From contig JAFEMX010000021.1 in NCBI GenBank assembly GCA_016892645.1, forward strand, positions 1 through 44,288: a stretch of 44,288 bases of DNA, in the 5' to 3' direction. The stretch is from Micrococcaceae bacterium RIT 802. GTDB taxonomy: Bacteria; Actinomycetota; Actinomycetes; Actinomycetales; Micrococcaceae. The notes below the pieces were generated by a model, which ran no database searches, was not told the origin of the DNA, and was given only the letters and a program-made list of their open reading frames with translations. Of this stretch, positions 44,165-44,288 are shown piece after piece (position 1 is the first letter of the stretch; each line of letters begins with the position of its first letter). The position numbers and the translations under genes were made by a program.

Positions 44165-44288
44165 CTATTCCCGCGGGAGGTCCCCGCCGAGGGTGAGTTC
44201 GGGTTCGGTGGCCGCCCGGACATCCTCGATGCTCACTCCCGGTGCGGTCTCCACGAGCACCAGCCCCTGATCGGTGACATCGATGACG
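44165..44288 (-). CDS. 3-oxoacid CoA-transferase subunit B (C-terminal end, cut by window edge)
   Basis: The last 40 codons read VIDVTDQGLVLVETAPGVSI followed by EDVRAATEPELTL, the conserved C-terminus of subunit B of succinyl-CoA:3-oxoacid or 3-oxoadipate CoA-transferases (ScoB/PcaJ). Most of the gene lies beyond the window, so the substrate cannot be decided. Confidence 0.7.
   Translation of the reverse strand, partial: VIDVTDQGLVLVETAPGVSIEDVRAATEPELTLGGDLPRE

Overview
The window is high-GC (roughly 68-70% by eye) actinobacterial chromosome, most likely from a Micrococcaceae/Arthrobacter-like member of the Micrococcales. The reasons are a tmRNA tag reading ANSKRTDFALAA, a one-polypeptide Kgd 2-oxoglutarate dehydrogenase, a SigH/RsrA redox pair next to a 24-residue bL37-like ribosomal protein, the aroA-rsgA-hisN order, and many apparently leaderless genes. 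I see no rRNA, CRISPR array, insertion sequence or prophage. The genes at both ends run off the window.

Layout: 1-4015 is the end of a MoxR/DUF58/DUF4129 membrane cluster, followed by tRNA-Arg(CCG) and a GNAT gene. 4894-9414 is a tightly coupled operon: bioY, a short AMP-forming ligase, an atypical thiolase, bioM, bioN and a CHY zinc-finger protein. It is preceded by two tandem BioQ-type palindromes. 9470-12260 (minus) is an ABC importer of the ABC_sub_bind type. 12594-16634 is the RNA helicase HrpA. 16726-22564 holds small metabolic genes: HIT, a divergent sseA/cds1 sulfur pair, a VOC protein, an Xre regulator divergent from map, a metallo-beta-lactamase-fold protein, zur and a YjbR protein. 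22593-26827 (minus) carries znuB, znuC and two CNNM/CorC-type membrane proteins, with a Zur box lying inside the last codons of one of them. 27333-31124 is kgd. Then come a degenerate SGNH protein, a DUF4097-PadR pair with a double palindromic operator, bL37, rsrA and sigH. 34948-38920 is DoxX-aroA-rsgA-hisN. 38924-43929 (minus) holds DUF2568, ssrA, smpB, an EnvC/RipC-like M23 hydrolase, ftsX and ftsE. The right edge has the C-terminus of a CoA-transferase subunit B.

How the genes work together: the biotin block pairs a three-part ECF biotin importer with two acyl-CoA-type enzymes of unknown role, and the operator suggests biotin control. SigH/RsrA is a thiol-stress switch. Perfect GGGAAT-N18-GTT promoters lie in front of sigH itself and of ssrA, linking disulfide stress to ribosome rescue. 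Two sigH promoters combined with two in-frame starts suggest a long and a short sigma isoform. FtsE, FtsX and the M23 protein form a division-associated cell-wall hydrolysis module beside the trans-translation genes ssrA and smpB. The strongest candidates for something undescribed are the BioQ-boxed ligase/thiolase operon, whose thiolase has lost two of the usual catalytic positions, and the two-isoform sigH arrangement.
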